The position numbers and the translations under genes were made by a program. From positions 1,984,001 to 2,048,000 of the forward strand of contig NZ_CP174607.1 in assembly GCF_045999315.1 (NCBI RefSeq): a stretch of 64,000 nucleotides of DNA, given 5' to 3'. Source of the DNA: Peredibacter sp045999315 (GTDB lineage Bacteria; Bdellovibrionota; Bacteriovoracia; Bacteriovoracales; Bacteriovoracaceae). The notes under the pieces were generated by a model, which searched no databases, had not been told where the DNA came from, and was given only the letters and a program-made list of their open reading frames with translations. The number at the start of each line of letters is the position of its first letter. Position 1 is the stretch's first letter. Shown here one piece after another: positions 7,400 to 16,633 of this stretch.

Positions 7400-10300
7400 A
7401 TGAGCTATAAGATTCTTAATGGCAATGAATTACTAATTCAAGGCGCCCTGGAAGCAGGGTTTAATCTCTACACTGGTTATCCCGGTTCTCCTCTGGCCGA
7501 TTTCTTTAATATCCTTTTCGAAGAAAAAGAAGAGATGCAGAAAAAAGGCATTCGCGTTGTTATTGCAAATTCCGAAGCGAATGCAGCAGCAATGGCCTCA
7601 GGTGCAAAGATGGCGGGACAGAATGTTCTGGTGGCCATGAAGTCTATGGGACTCCATGTTGCTTCAGATGCTCTCTCGGTTGGTAACTTTGCTAACCCGG
7701 GTGGCGAAATCAAATCTGGTGTGGTGGTAGCGGTGGGTGATGACCCTTGGTCAATCTCAACTTCAACCCCTGCTGACTCTCGTTATTTATTCAAACATCT
7801 CCATATGCCATTTCTTGAACCATCATCTCCACAGGAGTTGAAGGACTGGATGGCAAAAGCATTGGAGCTTTCTCAAGAAAGTTCTGTGTATACCGGTATT
7901 CTCCTTACGACCTTTATGGCCGAAGGTGGTGGACGTGTAGAAATTAAACCTGAAAAAGAAGTTTCAAAAGATCTTGTGACCCTGGATCCTTCTAAGTTTA
8001 ATTTATCTTCGAACGTGATGGTTCCGCCAAACTCACTTATCGCAGATAAGGAAATGATTCTTAATCGTTTCCCGAAAGTGAAGAAGGCCCTGGCAAAACT
8101 TAATCTTGATGAAATCAGCGGCAATGAAACTTCAGAAATTGGTATCATTTCTTCTGGCGGCGTCTTTGAAACTTTAAAACAAGTTTTGGAAGAATCTGGT
8201 CTGATTGAAAAGTTCGCTCTTTATAAGGCCGCTACTTCATATCCATTTAACGATGAACAACTTCTTCCATTCGTGAAGAAACGTAAAACCATCGTAGTGG
8301 TGGAGGAGAAGCGTGGATTCTTAGAAGGGGAAGTGCGTGCGTTTCTGGGACTCCATCAGTTAGTTGCTGAAGTTCATGGGAAAGAATTTAGAAGTCGTGA
8401 TGGATTCGTTGAAGGCTTTCCGGCCTTTGGTGGTCTTTCTTATGAACTCATTTATCAGAAGTTAAATCTTCTGCAAGATATCCTGGCCTGGAATAAAGAG
8501 AACGTTGATTGCGCCCTTCCGGTGAAGTTAAACATTCCGGTGCCAAAGCGCCTTCCCACTTTCTGTCCGGGATGTCCTCACCGTGAAACCCTGAGCATTA
8601 TGAAAGATGTTCGTGGAAGCCTCGCGGACAAAAACATTAATCTGATTTCTCACGGAGACGTGGGTTGTTATTCACTTTCGTTCCTTGAGCCATTTAAAGA
8701 AATGCATGACCTTTCGGCCATGGGACAAGGGGGATCACTAGGGGCCGGTGCAGATTTATTTACGACCAATCCATCAGTGGTTCTGATGGGAGATTCAACT
8801 TTCTTCCATTCCGGCATGACTTCCATCTCGAACTCAGTTCAGATGGGTCACAACATTACTTATATTCTTCTCGATAATGATAATACAGCGATGACCGGTC
8901 ATCAGGTGACTCCTCGTACCGGTGTTTCAGTTGAAGGGCATGTTCGTCCACGTCAGAATATCTTAGAGGTGGCGCGTTCACTTAAAGTCGATGTGGCGAT
9001 GGAAGTAAATCCTTCTGACCGTTACTTCTATAAAAACCTTCTTCTGGATTATGTTCAGAAGCCGGGTGTGAAAGTGATCGTTTCCAGCAAAGAGTGTGGT
9101 CTGACTTTCCATGGACGTAAAAAGCGTGAAGAACGCAAAGTTTTCTCGAAAGGGGAAACTGAAAAGGTCCGTGAGTTCTATCAGATTAATACTCTGGCCT
9201 GTGAAGACTGTCGCGCTTGTGTGGAGATGACGGGATGTCCGGGTCTTTCTCAGACCAACGATGCTTACGGTACGAAAGTCATGATCGATCCACAAATCTG
9301 TGTATCGGATTCATATTGCACGAAAATTAAGGCCTGTCCAAGTTTTGAACTTGTGAAGGTGAGTGACTATCACCCGACAAAATATAAAACTCATTCAAAT
9401 GAAAAACTCTCATTTGGAGAGTTTGCTGAACCAAATCTCAAAAAGAGTTTAAACGATATCGCCAATGGTTCAGATTACCGCACTATCGTGATTGGTGTGG
9501 GTGGTTCAGGGGTAACGACCATTTCTCGTATCATCGCTGAGGCCGCAACCACAATGGGCGGACGTGATGATCTTCAATTTAAATTTATGGATCAAAAGGG
9601 CCTGGCCCAACGTAACGGCTCGGTGATTAGTCACTTAAGTATTTATAGTGCTAAAAAAGTTCATGGCCCAGTGGTGCCGGTTGCCTCTGCGGATCTCGTG
9701 GTTTCTCCGGATCTACTGGAAGGTGCTCGAGCTCTCGATTATCTAGGTCCTCAAGGTCTTCTTATCGTAGATGATGAGTTCCAAGTTCCACTCTCAATCC
9801 TTCTTGATCGTGGAATTGAGACAGATGTAACCACGGCACAGGCCCTTCAGGAAGAGCTTAAAACCAAACTCGGTGATCGCGTGATCATGGCACCTTTGAA
9901 GCAGATGAGCTTTGAGCGCTTCCAGCGTCCGGTTTATGCCTCAGCGATGATCCTAGGGATTGCTTATCAAGCAGGACGTCTTCCATTTACGGTGGATGAT
10001 CTCAACAAGGCCTTCGCTTCTGCTGTTCCTAAGGCCGAATTCGCGGCCAACTGGGAAGCTTTCAATATGGGCCGTGACTGGTTCAATAAACGCGATCAAC
10101 ACCAAAAGAAAGTCTCTACAACAGACAATACTGAACTTTGGAAGAAAAGTGCCGGTATGGCCGCTTATCCATGGCAGTCAGGTTCGAAATATGCTGATCT
10201 CTGGTCTTCTTATACCAAGATGCTTGCTGAACGCCTTCCAGAGGTCCCTGTTCAGTACATTCAACAGTACGTGCATGATCTGATTGTTTTCGATCAAGGA

Positions 10301-10774
10301 AAGAACCTTGGCCAATTCATGCAGAATGCACTGGAGCTTAAAAAACTGTACTCGGGAACTGAACTTCAAATCGCTCTAAGAATTCTTGCGAAAACTTATT
10401 GGATCAAAGATGAGGTCTTCGTTTCTCACCTTATGATTTCTCCGGTGAAATTAGCTGCAGATAAAGAACGTTACGCAAATCTTGGGACTTCGTTTGAAGT
10501 GGTTCACATTAACCGTCCAAGTTTCCTTGTGGCGGGTAAGAAAATTGAATTCGATTTCTCTCCAAAAGGCTGGATGCTAAAACTCATGAGACATATGCGT
10601 GTCCTTCGCATGCTTATGCCTGAGTGGCACTCCACTGAGAAAGAAATTTCGAAGAAAACCAGAACTGAAATTCTCTCTACGACGCTTTCTAAGAAACGTC
10701 TCATGGAGCTGGATAATATTAAAGGCTACCGTGAAGTGAGATATAAGTTCGCTAAGAAATTCCTCGGGAATTAG
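7400..10774 (+). CDS. Fused indolepyruvate:ferredoxin oxidoreductase
   Basis: A single chain of about 1124 residues joining what are separate IorA and IorB subunits elsewhere. It oxidatively decarboxylates aryl- or branched 2-oxoacids to acyl-CoA and reduces ferredoxin. In order: a pyrimidine-binding/transketolase domain (GYPGSPLADF), a thiamine-diphosphate domain (CPGCPHRET, later GDSTFFHSGM), a ferredoxin-like segment with CEDCRACVEMTGC and further cysteines, and a gamma-type domain (GVGGSGVTTISRI). A helical C-terminal domain common in the fused proteobacterial enzymes ends it. I prefer the ATG at 7400 because the family starts close to YKILNGNELLIQGA; an in-frame ATG at 7346 would add 18 residues. 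The next gene starts two bases after it. Confidence 0.88.
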   Translation: MSYKILNGNELLIQGALEAGFNLYTGYPGSPLADFFNILFEEKEEMQKKGIRVVIANSEANAAAMASGAKMAGQNVLVAMKSMGLHVASDALSVGNFANPGGEIKSGVVVAVGDDPWSISTSTPADSRYLFKHLHMPFLEPSSPQELKDWMAKALELSQESSVYTGILLTTFMAEGGGRVEIKPEKEVSKDLVTLDPSKFNLSSNVMVPPNSLIADKEMILNRFPKVKKALAKLNLDEISGNETSEIGIISSGGVFETLKQVLEESGLIEKFALYKAATSYPFNDEQLLPFVKKRKTIVVVEEKRGFLEGEVRAFLGLHQLVAEVHGKEFRSRDGFVEGFPAFGGLSYELIYQKLNLLQDILAWNKENVDCALPVKLNIPVPKRLPTFCPGCPHRETLSIMKDVRGSLADKNINLISHGDVGCYSLSFLEPFKEMHDLSAMGQGGSLGAGADLFTTNPSVVLMGDSTFFHSGMTSISNSVQMGHNITYILLDNDNTAMTGHQVTPRTGVSVEGHVRPRQNILEVARSLKVDVAMEVNPSDRYFYKNLLLDYVQKPGVKVIVSSKECGLTFHGRKKREERKVFSKGETEKVREFYQINTLACEDCRACVEMTGCPGLSQTNDAYGTKVMIDPQICVSDSYCTKIKACPSFELVKVSDYHPTKYKTHSNEKLSFGEFAEPNLKKSLNDIANGSDYRTIVIGVGGSGVTTISRIIAEAATTMGGRDDLQFKFMDQKGLAQRNGSVISHLSIYSAKKVHGPVVPVASADLVVSPDLLEGARALDYLGPQGLLIVDDEFQVPLSILLDRGIETDVTTAQALQEELKTKLGDRVIMAPLKQMSFERFQRPVYASAMILGIAYQAGRLPFTVDDLNKAFASAVPKAEFAANWEAFNMGRDWFNKRDQHQKKVSTTDNTELWKKSAGMAAYPWQSGSKYADLWSSYTKMLAERLPEVPVQYIQQYVHDLIVFDQGKNLGQFMQNALELKKLYSGTELQIALRILAKTYWIKDEVFVSHLMISPVKLAADKERYANLGTSFEVVHINRPSFLVAGKKIEFDFSPKGWMLKLMRHMRVLRMLMPEWHSTEKEISKKTRTEILSTTLSKKRLMELDNIKGYREVRYKFAKKFLGN

Positions 10775-10775
10775 T

Positions 10776-12119
10776 ATGTCTAAAATAATTGATGCTGTTT
10801 CGATCGTGATGACTTGTGGTGATGAGATCTTCGCCATTCAAAGGCAGAACTATCTGGCGGCGTTTCCCGGTTACTGGGCCTTTCCAGGTGGAAAAGTAGA
10901 GGCAGAAGATACCGGCTTTTGTTCCGACCATGATCTTTGTAAGAACATTGATTTAAGACTTTTTGGGGCCGTCGTTCGCGAGGGCAAGGAAGAGTTTGGA
11001 ATTGATCTTCATGAAGAGATTAAGAAAGGAAACGTGCGCTCAGTGGATTACCTGGGTCTCGCTGTCACTCCTGATTTTAACCCTTATCGTTTCGCCACTT
11101 ACTTTTTCAAAATTGATCTTACGAAGAAATTAGACTTTGTAGTGGATCAAAATGAGGCCTCCTTCGCCGAATGGATGTCTTCGGAACAACTTTTGGAAAA
11201 GTATAATGAAGGAAAGGTCCTGGCCGTCCCACCGGTGATTAAAGTCATTGAGACCTTAGGAAAACAACCCGATGTTAAGCACATCGAAAATTTGATTACG
11301 ACCTACGATAATAATAAGTTCGTGCCTTATATAGAAAATTTAAAAGGCATGAGACAGATCATGCCTTTGTCTCACACTCTTCCGCCTGCCACTCGCACCA
11401 ACGCCTTTTTGATTGGTGACGATGTGAGAATCGTTGTGGATCCATCTCCTCGTGATGATGAAGAGTATGAGAAGTTTAAAAATACCGTGGCGATCTGGGG
11501 TGCCCATAAGATCCTTATCACTCATCACCATCCGGACCACTATGAACGCGCCAACAAATACGCTCGTGAGATGAATCTTCCTGTTCTCCTAAGCCGCGAT
11601 ACTCATATGAGAATCACTCGTTCTCAACCCGACTTCTTCAACGGAATTGATGTTCAATTCGTGAAAGAAGGAGACGTCGTGACGAAGTGGCTAGGAAATG
11701 ATGTTCTCATCATGGAGATTCCAGGACACGACGAAGGTCAGATTGCTCTCTATTCAAAGGATCTCAGTTGGTACCTCGCAGGAGATCTTTTTCAAGGCAT
11801 TGGTACCGTGGTGATCGGTGGAGAAGAGGGCGACATGAGAAAATATTTTGCCACTCTAGAGCGCATTATTAAGCTTTCACCAAAAGTCATTTTCCCTTCA
11901 CATGGAATTGGCCTTGGTGGAACAACCATTTTAGAGAAGACACTTGCTCATAGAAAACAAAGAGAATCTCAAGTTCTCAATCTTCATCTCGAAGGATTAT
12001 CGCCTGAACAGATGTTGGAGAAGATCTACGCTGATGTGAATAAGAATCTCTGGCCATATGCTTTGGAAAACATCCACAAGCATCTAACCAAACTCAAACA
12101 AGATAAAATAATTAGTTAA
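10776..12119 (+). CDS. Nudix hydrolase fused to metallo-beta-lactamase-fold hydrolase
   Basis: A 447-residue cytosolic fusion. Residues 1-165 are a Nudix domain: FPGGKVEAED at 36-45 and REGKEEFG at 68-75. Between E44 and R68 there are 23 residues instead of the usual 7, an insertion inside the Nudix box. Residues 190-447 are a metallo-beta-lactamase-fold domain with THHHPDH near 248-254, PGHDEGQ near 315, a zinc Asp in LAGD and SHG near 375, plus a helical C-terminal tail as in LACTB2-like proteins. The likely job is cleaning up a nucleoside-diphosphate or CoA-linked metabolite in two steps, but the substrate is unknown. It sits directly behind the oxidoreductase gene and is probably co-transcribed. 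Confidence 0.82.
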   Translation: MSKIIDAVSIVMTCGDEIFAIQRQNYLAAFPGYWAFPGGKVEAEDTGFCSDHDLCKNIDLRLFGAVVREGKEEFGIDLHEEIKKGNVRSVDYLGLAVTPDFNPYRFATYFFKIDLTKKLDFVVDQNEASFAEWMSSEQLLEKYNEGKVLAVPPVIKVIETLGKQPDVKHIENLITTYDNNKFVPYIENLKGMRQIMPLSHTLPPATRTNAFLIGDDVRIVVDPSPRDDEEYEKFKNTVAIWGAHKILITHHHPDHYERANKYAREMNLPVLLSRDTHMRITRSQPDFFNGIDVQFVKEGDVVTKWLGNDVLIMEIPGHDEGQIALYSKDLSWYLAGDLFQGIGTVVIGGEEGDMRKYFATLERIIKLSPKVIFPSHGIGLGGTTILEKTLAHRKQRESQVLNLHLEGLSPEQMLEKIYADVNKNLWPYALENIHKHLTKLKQDKIIS

Positions 12120-12148
12120 AAAAAAAGGCCCGATCTCGGGCCTTTTTA
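12118..12148. terminator. Bidirectional rho-independent terminator
   Basis: A perfect stem AAAGGCCCGA / TCGGGCCTTT with a two-base TC centre, flanked by A and T runs, lies between two convergent genes. The A-run on one side and the T-run on the other let it work in both directions. Confidence 0.85.
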
Positions 12149-12149
12149 C

Positions 12150-12368
12150 TTAGTTCAAGAATGTCTGGTGAATGTAGAGACGAAAGATTTTGTCTTTTGT
12201 TCTACGAATGGAAAAGTTTCCGCTTTCTTTTTGTTCTAAGAGAAATTGATAATAGTCTGGCTTCGTGTCTGCAATTTCCAGAACTGATTTACCTTCAAAT
12301 TCTCCAAAGTCGATGACGACTTTATCTTCTTCAATGATACCGGTAAGCGGACTCTGTTCCTGCGCCAT
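12150..12368 (-). CDS. Small protein resembling exonuclease-X C-terminal domain (DUF3820-like)
   Basis: A 72-residue acidic protein. The core IDFGEFEGKSVLEIADTKP followed by YYQFLLEQ resembles the short F-G-x-x-x-G-K-x-[LV] plus P-x-Y-x-x-[FW]-L-L motif of DUF3820 and exodeoxyribonuclease X C-terminal domains, which bind nucleic acid or partner proteins. No catalytic residues are evident. A ribosome site (AGGAGGGA) precedes the ATG, so the gene is probably real. It is monocistronic as far as can be seen and ends in the shared terminator. Confidence 0.6.
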   Translation of the reverse strand: MAQEQSPLTGIIEEDKVVIDFGEFEGKSVLEIADTKPDYYQFLLEQKESGNFSIRRTKDKIFRLYIHQTFLN

Positions 12369-12457
12369 TATTCCCTCCTTAGAATGCCTGGTTCAGTTTC
12401 GACCATGAAACTTAATCTATAATCTGATTTTGCAAAATGTTGTGAGACTTTGGAAAG

Positions 12458-13480
12458 TTAGTTTTTGTAAAATTGCTTTAAAAAAACAACGAGCGCTCTG
12501 AATTCTTGAGGGTAGTCATCGGCCATCATTTTCTTAATCAGCTCGAGTGATTGATACAGAGACATGCTCTTGCGATAGGGGCGTTCACTCGTCATGGCGA
12601 CCAAGATATCAAAGACGGCCACAAGTGTGCTTTCAATTCCAAAAATGATCTCAGGATCTTTCATCTTCTTCTTATCACGTTGAAGAAGGTCCTTCATTTT
12701 ATCATTCAAGAAGTGATGGTGTTTGATAATAGTCAGGTAATTTTTTGAAAGAGGCACTCTTCCTTCAAGAAGATCGAAAGAGAAGTCTGCGTGACTGGCA
12801 AACAACTCCTGGTCTCTGGTGGTAAGAGTTTTCAGATCGTATTTGTCCCCTGGAATCATCGAGATCCCAATGTCTTTTAAGTAACTCGCAAGAAACAGAT
12901 TCTCCACTTCCTTGTCATGGAACAGGTGAATGGACTGCAGGAAAGAAAGAAGGAGCACCGAAGAGAGCATGGGCTGAGAAAGGGTGAAGTGAAAATTTTC
13001 TCGGACCAAGTTCTGAAAGAAGTATGGTTGATACTTCTTGTTCTCTAGCAAAAACTTACTCAGGTTCTGAGTGCTCTGAAACTGAAGCATCAAGAGCTCA
13101 TCACTATGAGGATTCTGGTATAGTCCACTCAGGTTTAGAGACAAAAGCTTCAGATCTTTTGTGCCGTTCTCCAGGGGGTCACCCACAGACAGAGAGCGAG
13201 TCACTTTTACTAAGGCGGTTTCAAGGTTCTTTTTAATTTCAATCACGTCAGAAGGGTAGACGTAGACTTCCTTGTGAGAGTTCTTAATCAGGGCATTGAT
13301 CTGCTCTTTAGAGGGAACTGAGCCTTCATTAATCACAGGATAGAAAAAGCCGTTTTTGAAGATATAGACCGGATGCTCGAGTTTACGAGCAAGGTGGAGT
13401 TCACCCACAAGAATGGGCCTCAGCTTTAAAGAAAGCCTATGTTGCTCGATAAATGATTGGAAATTCTGTGTGGCAAGCAT
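12458..13480 (-). CDS. Degenerate HD-GYP domain protein
   Basis: 340 residues with an HD-GYP-like C-terminal half. The metal-binding HD pair is replaced by K202-D203 in SYLKDIGISMIP. H230 and a HHH run (254-256) remain, but the GYP loop is absent and reads FLND. The family segment VFDILVAMTSERPYRKS follows. The N-terminal half (1-150) is not recognised, although SLSVGDPLENG resembles the linker of DUF3391-type HD-GYP proteins. HD-GYP enzymes hydrolyse cyclic-di-GMP; with the HD and GYP residues lost this one is more likely a binding or scaffolding protein. Confidence 0.7.
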   Translation of the reverse strand: MLATQNFQSFIEQHRLSLKLRPILVGELHLARKLEHPVYIFKNGFFYPVINEGSVPSKEQINALIKNSHKEVYVYPSDVIEIKKNLETALVKVTRSLSVGDPLENGTKDLKLLSLNLSGLYQNPHSDELLMLQFQSTQNLSKFLLENKKYQPYFFQNLVRENFHFTLSQPMLSSVLLLSFLQSIHLFHDKEVENLFLASYLKDIGISMIPGDKYDLKTLTTRDQELFASHADFSFDLLEGRVPLSKNYLTIIKHHHFLNDKMKDLLQRDKKKMKDPEIIFGIESTLVAVFDILVAMTSERPYRKSMSLYQSLELIKKMMADDYPQEFRALVVFLKQFYKN

Positions 13481-13533
13481 CCCTGTACCTCATGGGTATT
13501 TTAACCCAATTTCGGCACAGGGAGTGAAATAAT

Positions 13534-14532
13534 CTATAAACTAGCGATATGCTGTTCGAGGTAGGTCACGAAAGAGTGGCCATTTGCCTCTAACATCTTA
13601 GGAAACATAGAGATCGAGGTCGACCCCGGGAAGGTATTAATCTCATTGAGATAAATTTTCCCATCATCCAGGAAGAAGTCGATGCGAGAAAGGTGCCTGA
13701 TTTTTAGGCCATGATAAAGCTTAGTTGCATAGTCGGTGATCGTTTTCACCTGCTCTGGTGTAACGTTCTCAGCACGAACAAAGGTCTTCGATTCACTGGC
13801 CGAAGAATACTTCTCTTCATAGGTGTAGAAAGTTGACGATGGAGTCACGATCTCACCTGGGTATGAAATTTGAAGTTTTCCATCATACTCGTAGGCCGAA
13901 ACTTCAAGCTCACGAGGTCTCATACGCTTCTCAATCAAGACGAACGGTGAAAGAGCAAAAGCATCGTTAAGGGCTTTACGTGTATCTTTACCGGCCTCAA
14001 TCATGTAGCAACCAACTGAAGAACCTTGGTTGGAAGCTTTAATCACGATATCACCGTGAGTTTTTTGGAACTCTTGAACTTTCTTATAACTTTCCTCAGA
14101 GTTTTCAGAAACAAAAATGTAGGGAGTGTTTGCCACGCCAAGTGCAGTTGCCCACATCTTCGTTGTGATTTTGTTAAAGCACATTTTTGAAGTTTCTGAA
14201 TTACATCCAAAATAAGGCAGATTAATCATTTCAAAATATGATTGAAGGTCCCCAGTTTCACCCGGGTAACCGTGAATACAAGGAATCGCCACATCGATGA
14301 GTGTGCCAGGAGCGCCGTCTTGTTCAAAAGCGCGGAGAAAGCGCTTACCATCCAGAAGATATCTCTTCCCAGAAGCGTCTACCCACTGACCCTGTTTATC
14401 AATCTCAATTTTGATCGTATTAACGTTTGGCATCTTTGCCATACAGTCTTCGTAGTATTTCACTGATCGAAGGGAAACTTCATGTTCTGAGCTGCCTCCT
14501 CCACAAAGGAGGAGTACGTTTTTCTTTTTCAA
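13534..14532 (-). CDS. ddl: D-alanine--D-alanine ligase
   Basis: A 332-residue ATP-grasp ligase that makes D-Ala-D-Ala for peptidoglycan precursors. The N-terminal LLCGGGSSEHEVSL is the family start motif, IPCIHGYPGETGDLQ the substrate loop, IKASNQGSSVGCY the ATP-binding serine loop, and LNEINTFPGSTSISMFPK the metal- and D-Ala-binding end. Length and motif spacing are normal for Ddl. It begins two bases after the ThrRS stop on the same strand, so the pair is likely one transcript. No signal peptide; cytosolic. Confidence 0.95.
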   Translation of the reverse strand: MKKKNVLLLCGGGSSEHEVSLRSVKYYEDCMAKMPNVNTIKIEIDKQGQWVDASGKRYLLDGKRFLRAFEQDGAPGTLIDVAIPCIHGYPGETGDLQSYFEMINLPYFGCNSETSKMCFNKITTKMWATALGVANTPYIFVSENSEESYKKVQEFQKTHGDIVIKASNQGSSVGCYMIEAGKDTRKALNDAFALSPFVLIEKRMRPRELEVSAYEYDGKLQISYPGEIVTPSSTFYTYEEKYSSASESKTFVRAENVTPEQVKTITDYATKLYHGLKIRHLSRIDFFLDDGKIYLNEINTFPGSTSISMFPKMLEANGHSFVTYLEQHIASL

Positions 14533-14533
14533 A

Positions 14534-16291
14534 TTATACCTCTCTCAAAGGAGCAGGAACTTTTTCAAGATCCAGAGTTTCGAACAAGCTCATAAGAGAT
14601 GCCTGAGACATGACTTCAGACTTCTGTTCACCGTACTTACGTACAGCAACTGCTTTGTCCTCAATCTCCTTATCACCCATGACCAGCATGAACGGAATTT
14701 TTCCAGTCTGTGCTTGACGAGTTTTAAGACCCATTGATTCGTTACGGTCATCCACGCGAACGCGGAAGCCTTTCTGTTTAAGTTGTTTTGCTAATGCATT
14801 TGCGGCCTCAAGGTGAAGCTCGTTTTTCACTGGAACGATCACTGCCTGCTCTGGAGATAACCAGAACGGGAAGGCACCGCCCACATGTTCAAGGTAAACA
14901 CCAATGAAGCGCTCAAGAGATCCAAGAAGAGCACGGTGAATAACTACCGGACGCTCCATCTCGCCTTGTGCGTTTTGGAATTTAAGGTCGAAGCGGTCTG
15001 GAAGTTGGAAGTCTAGTTGGATCGTACCAAGCTGGAAGTAGCGTCCCAGAGCATCTGCCACTTGAATATCAATTTTTGGACCGTAGAAGGCACCATCGCC
15101 TTCGTTAACGAAGTACTCTTTCCCAGAAGCATCAAGCGCCGCTTTAAGGGCCGCTTCAGCTTTGTCCCAAGTTTCGTCAGATCCTACGCGCATTTCCGGA
15201 CGAGTTGAAAGACCGATTTTGATCTTCTTGAATCCGAAGTGCTCATAACCAATGAAGAACATCTTCATCAGAGTTTTGATCTCTTCTTGTATGCCATCAA
15301 ATTGAATAAAGATGTGAGCATCATCCTGACAGAATGTGCGAACACGAGTTAGACCTGCGACCACACCAGATTTTTCATAACGGTGAAGTCGACCAAAGTC
15401 AGCAAAGCGAAGGGGAAGATCACGGTAAGAGTAACGGTGGTGAGAGAACATAAGCATGTGACAAGGACAGTTCATCGGCTTAAGCGCGAACTCTCTTTCA
15501 TCAATTTGCGTGAAGTACATGTTCTCGTGATATTTTTCGTAGTGACCAGAAGTGTGCCACAGGTCTACATCGAGAACTTGCGGAGTGATTACTTCCTGGT
15601 AATCGAATTTGTTATAAATGCGTCTCATGAATTCCACAAGACCGTTATAAACCATCGCACCTTTCGGCATGAAGAATGGAGAAGCTGGAGCGACCGGATC
15701 GAAGATAAAGAGTTCAAGCTCTTTTCCAAGTTTACGGTGATCGCGTTTTTTTGCTTCTTCAAGTTGAGTTAAGTAATCACGAAGCTCTTCTTTTGAAGAG
15801 AAACAAGCAGCATAAATACGCTGAAGCATTGGACGAGTTTGATCACCTCTCCAGTATGCACCCGCAGTGTGAAGGAGCTTAAAGTAGAAAGTCAGATCAG
15901 AAGTTTTCTCAACGTGAGGTCCAGTACAAAGATCGAAGAACGTATCACCTTGAGTGTAATAAGAAATAACTTCGCCTTCAGGAATATCACGAATAAGCTC
16001 TGTTTTAAGAGACTGGCCTCTATCAGCGAAAAGCTTCATTGCTTCATCACGAGAAACTTCATGACGAACAACTGGGAGATTACGTTTGATAATCTCTTTC
16101 ATTTTTTCTTCGATGGTTTTTAGATCCTCATCAGCAAGTTTCTTGGTCATGTCGATGTCGTAATAAAAACCATTTTCAATGGTTGGACCGATACCAAGTT
16201 GAACTTTGTCGTTAGGGTAAAGTTCCATAATAGCTTGGGCCATTAGGTGGGCAGTCGAGTGCCTTAAAGTGTCTAAATCATACTTCGCCAT
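14534..16291 (-). CDS. thrS: Threonyl-tRNA synthetase lacking the N-terminal TGS domain
   Basis: 585 residues from the ATG at 16291, chosen because GAGGAG lies just upstream; the reading frame extends only four more codons. The protein starts at the second additional (editing-type) domain: TLRHSTAHLMAQA and CTGPHV carry its metal-site His and Cys residues. The class II catalytic core (MKPMNCPCHMLMF, then FCQDDAHIF and the HRALLGSLERF motif 3) and the anticodon-binding domain follow. E. coli ThrRS has about 60 more N-terminal residues forming a TGS domain, absent here. Because the editing domain is retained, mischarged-serine editing should still operate. It precedes ddl on the same transcript. 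Confidence 0.95.
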   Translation of the reverse strand: MAKYDLDTLRHSTAHLMAQAIMELYPNDKVQLGIGPTIENGFYYDIDMTKKLADEDLKTIEEKMKEIIKRNLPVVRHEVSRDEAMKLFADRGQSLKTELIRDIPEGEVISYYTQGDTFFDLCTGPHVEKTSDLTFYFKLLHTAGAYWRGDQTRPMLQRIYAACFSSKEELRDYLTQLEEAKKRDHRKLGKELELFIFDPVAPASPFFMPKGAMVYNGLVEFMRRIYNKFDYQEVITPQVLDVDLWHTSGHYEKYHENMYFTQIDEREFALKPMNCPCHMLMFSHHRYSYRDLPLRFADFGRLHRYEKSGVVAGLTRVRTFCQDDAHIFIQFDGIQEEIKTLMKMFFIGYEHFGFKKIKIGLSTRPEMRVGSDETWDKAEAALKAALDASGKEYFVNEGDGAFYGPKIDIQVADALGRYFQLGTIQLDFQLPDRFDLKFQNAQGEMERPVVIHRALLGSLERFIGVYLEHVGGAFPFWLSPEQAVIVPVKNELHLEAANALAKQLKQKGFRVRVDDRNESMGLKTRQAQTGKIPFMLVMGDKEIEDKAVAVRKYGEQKSEVMSQASLMSLFETLDLEKVPAPLREV

Positions 16292-16303
16292 GGATCTCCT
16301 CAC

Positions 16304-16633
16304 AGAAGACTAGATTTTCGGATGGGATTTTCGCTTTCAACTTTACCAATCAAACCCCGTTCAATCAATGAGTTAGAGAGTTTTCGAGGAAGGGAAATGT
16401 TAGAAGTAAGAAAGTCCTTCGAGAGAATCTTACTTTCATTAAAAAATCATAGGGTCAAAAGGCCTCCGGGAAAAAAGTCTTACACTGGTTAAGGTTATGA
16501 AATTCTTAATATTTGTTCCTTTTGTGGCCCTAAACTAACTAGTTTCTTGCTTTTTTGTCAGGCTTGAGGTTTAACCTCCCATCACTTGAATTGTAAGATC
16601 AAGCGTTCTTACGTCATTTTAGGAGGAACTTAT
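16304..16633. other. Gene-free divergent region between thrS and the TPR regulator
   Basis: About 330 bases with no credible gene. It holds an 8-bp inverted repeat AAGTAAGA (16404-16411) / TCTTACTT (16428-16435) with a 16-base loop, a palindrome AAACTA-AC-TAGTTT at 16532-16545, and a 13-bp palindrome at 16566-16578. These may be operators or leader structures for the two divergent genes. I could not identify a convincing -35/-10 pair. No tRNA or riboswitch was recognised. Confidence 0.4.
16566..16578. promoter_or_regulatory. 13-bp palindrome upstream of TPR regulator
   Basis: GAGGTT-T-AACCTC is a perfect inverted repeat centred on T16572, 55 bases before the regulator start at 16634. It could be an operator, possibly autoregulatory. 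A 12- to 13-bp palindrome can also occur by chance several times in a window of this size. Confidence 0.25.

Noticed and set aside
16498..16539. Thirteen-codon open frame (MKFLIFVPFVALN) upstream of the TPR regulator
   Set aside because: Very short, no convincing ribosome site, and overlaps a palindrome; nothing supports a leader peptide.
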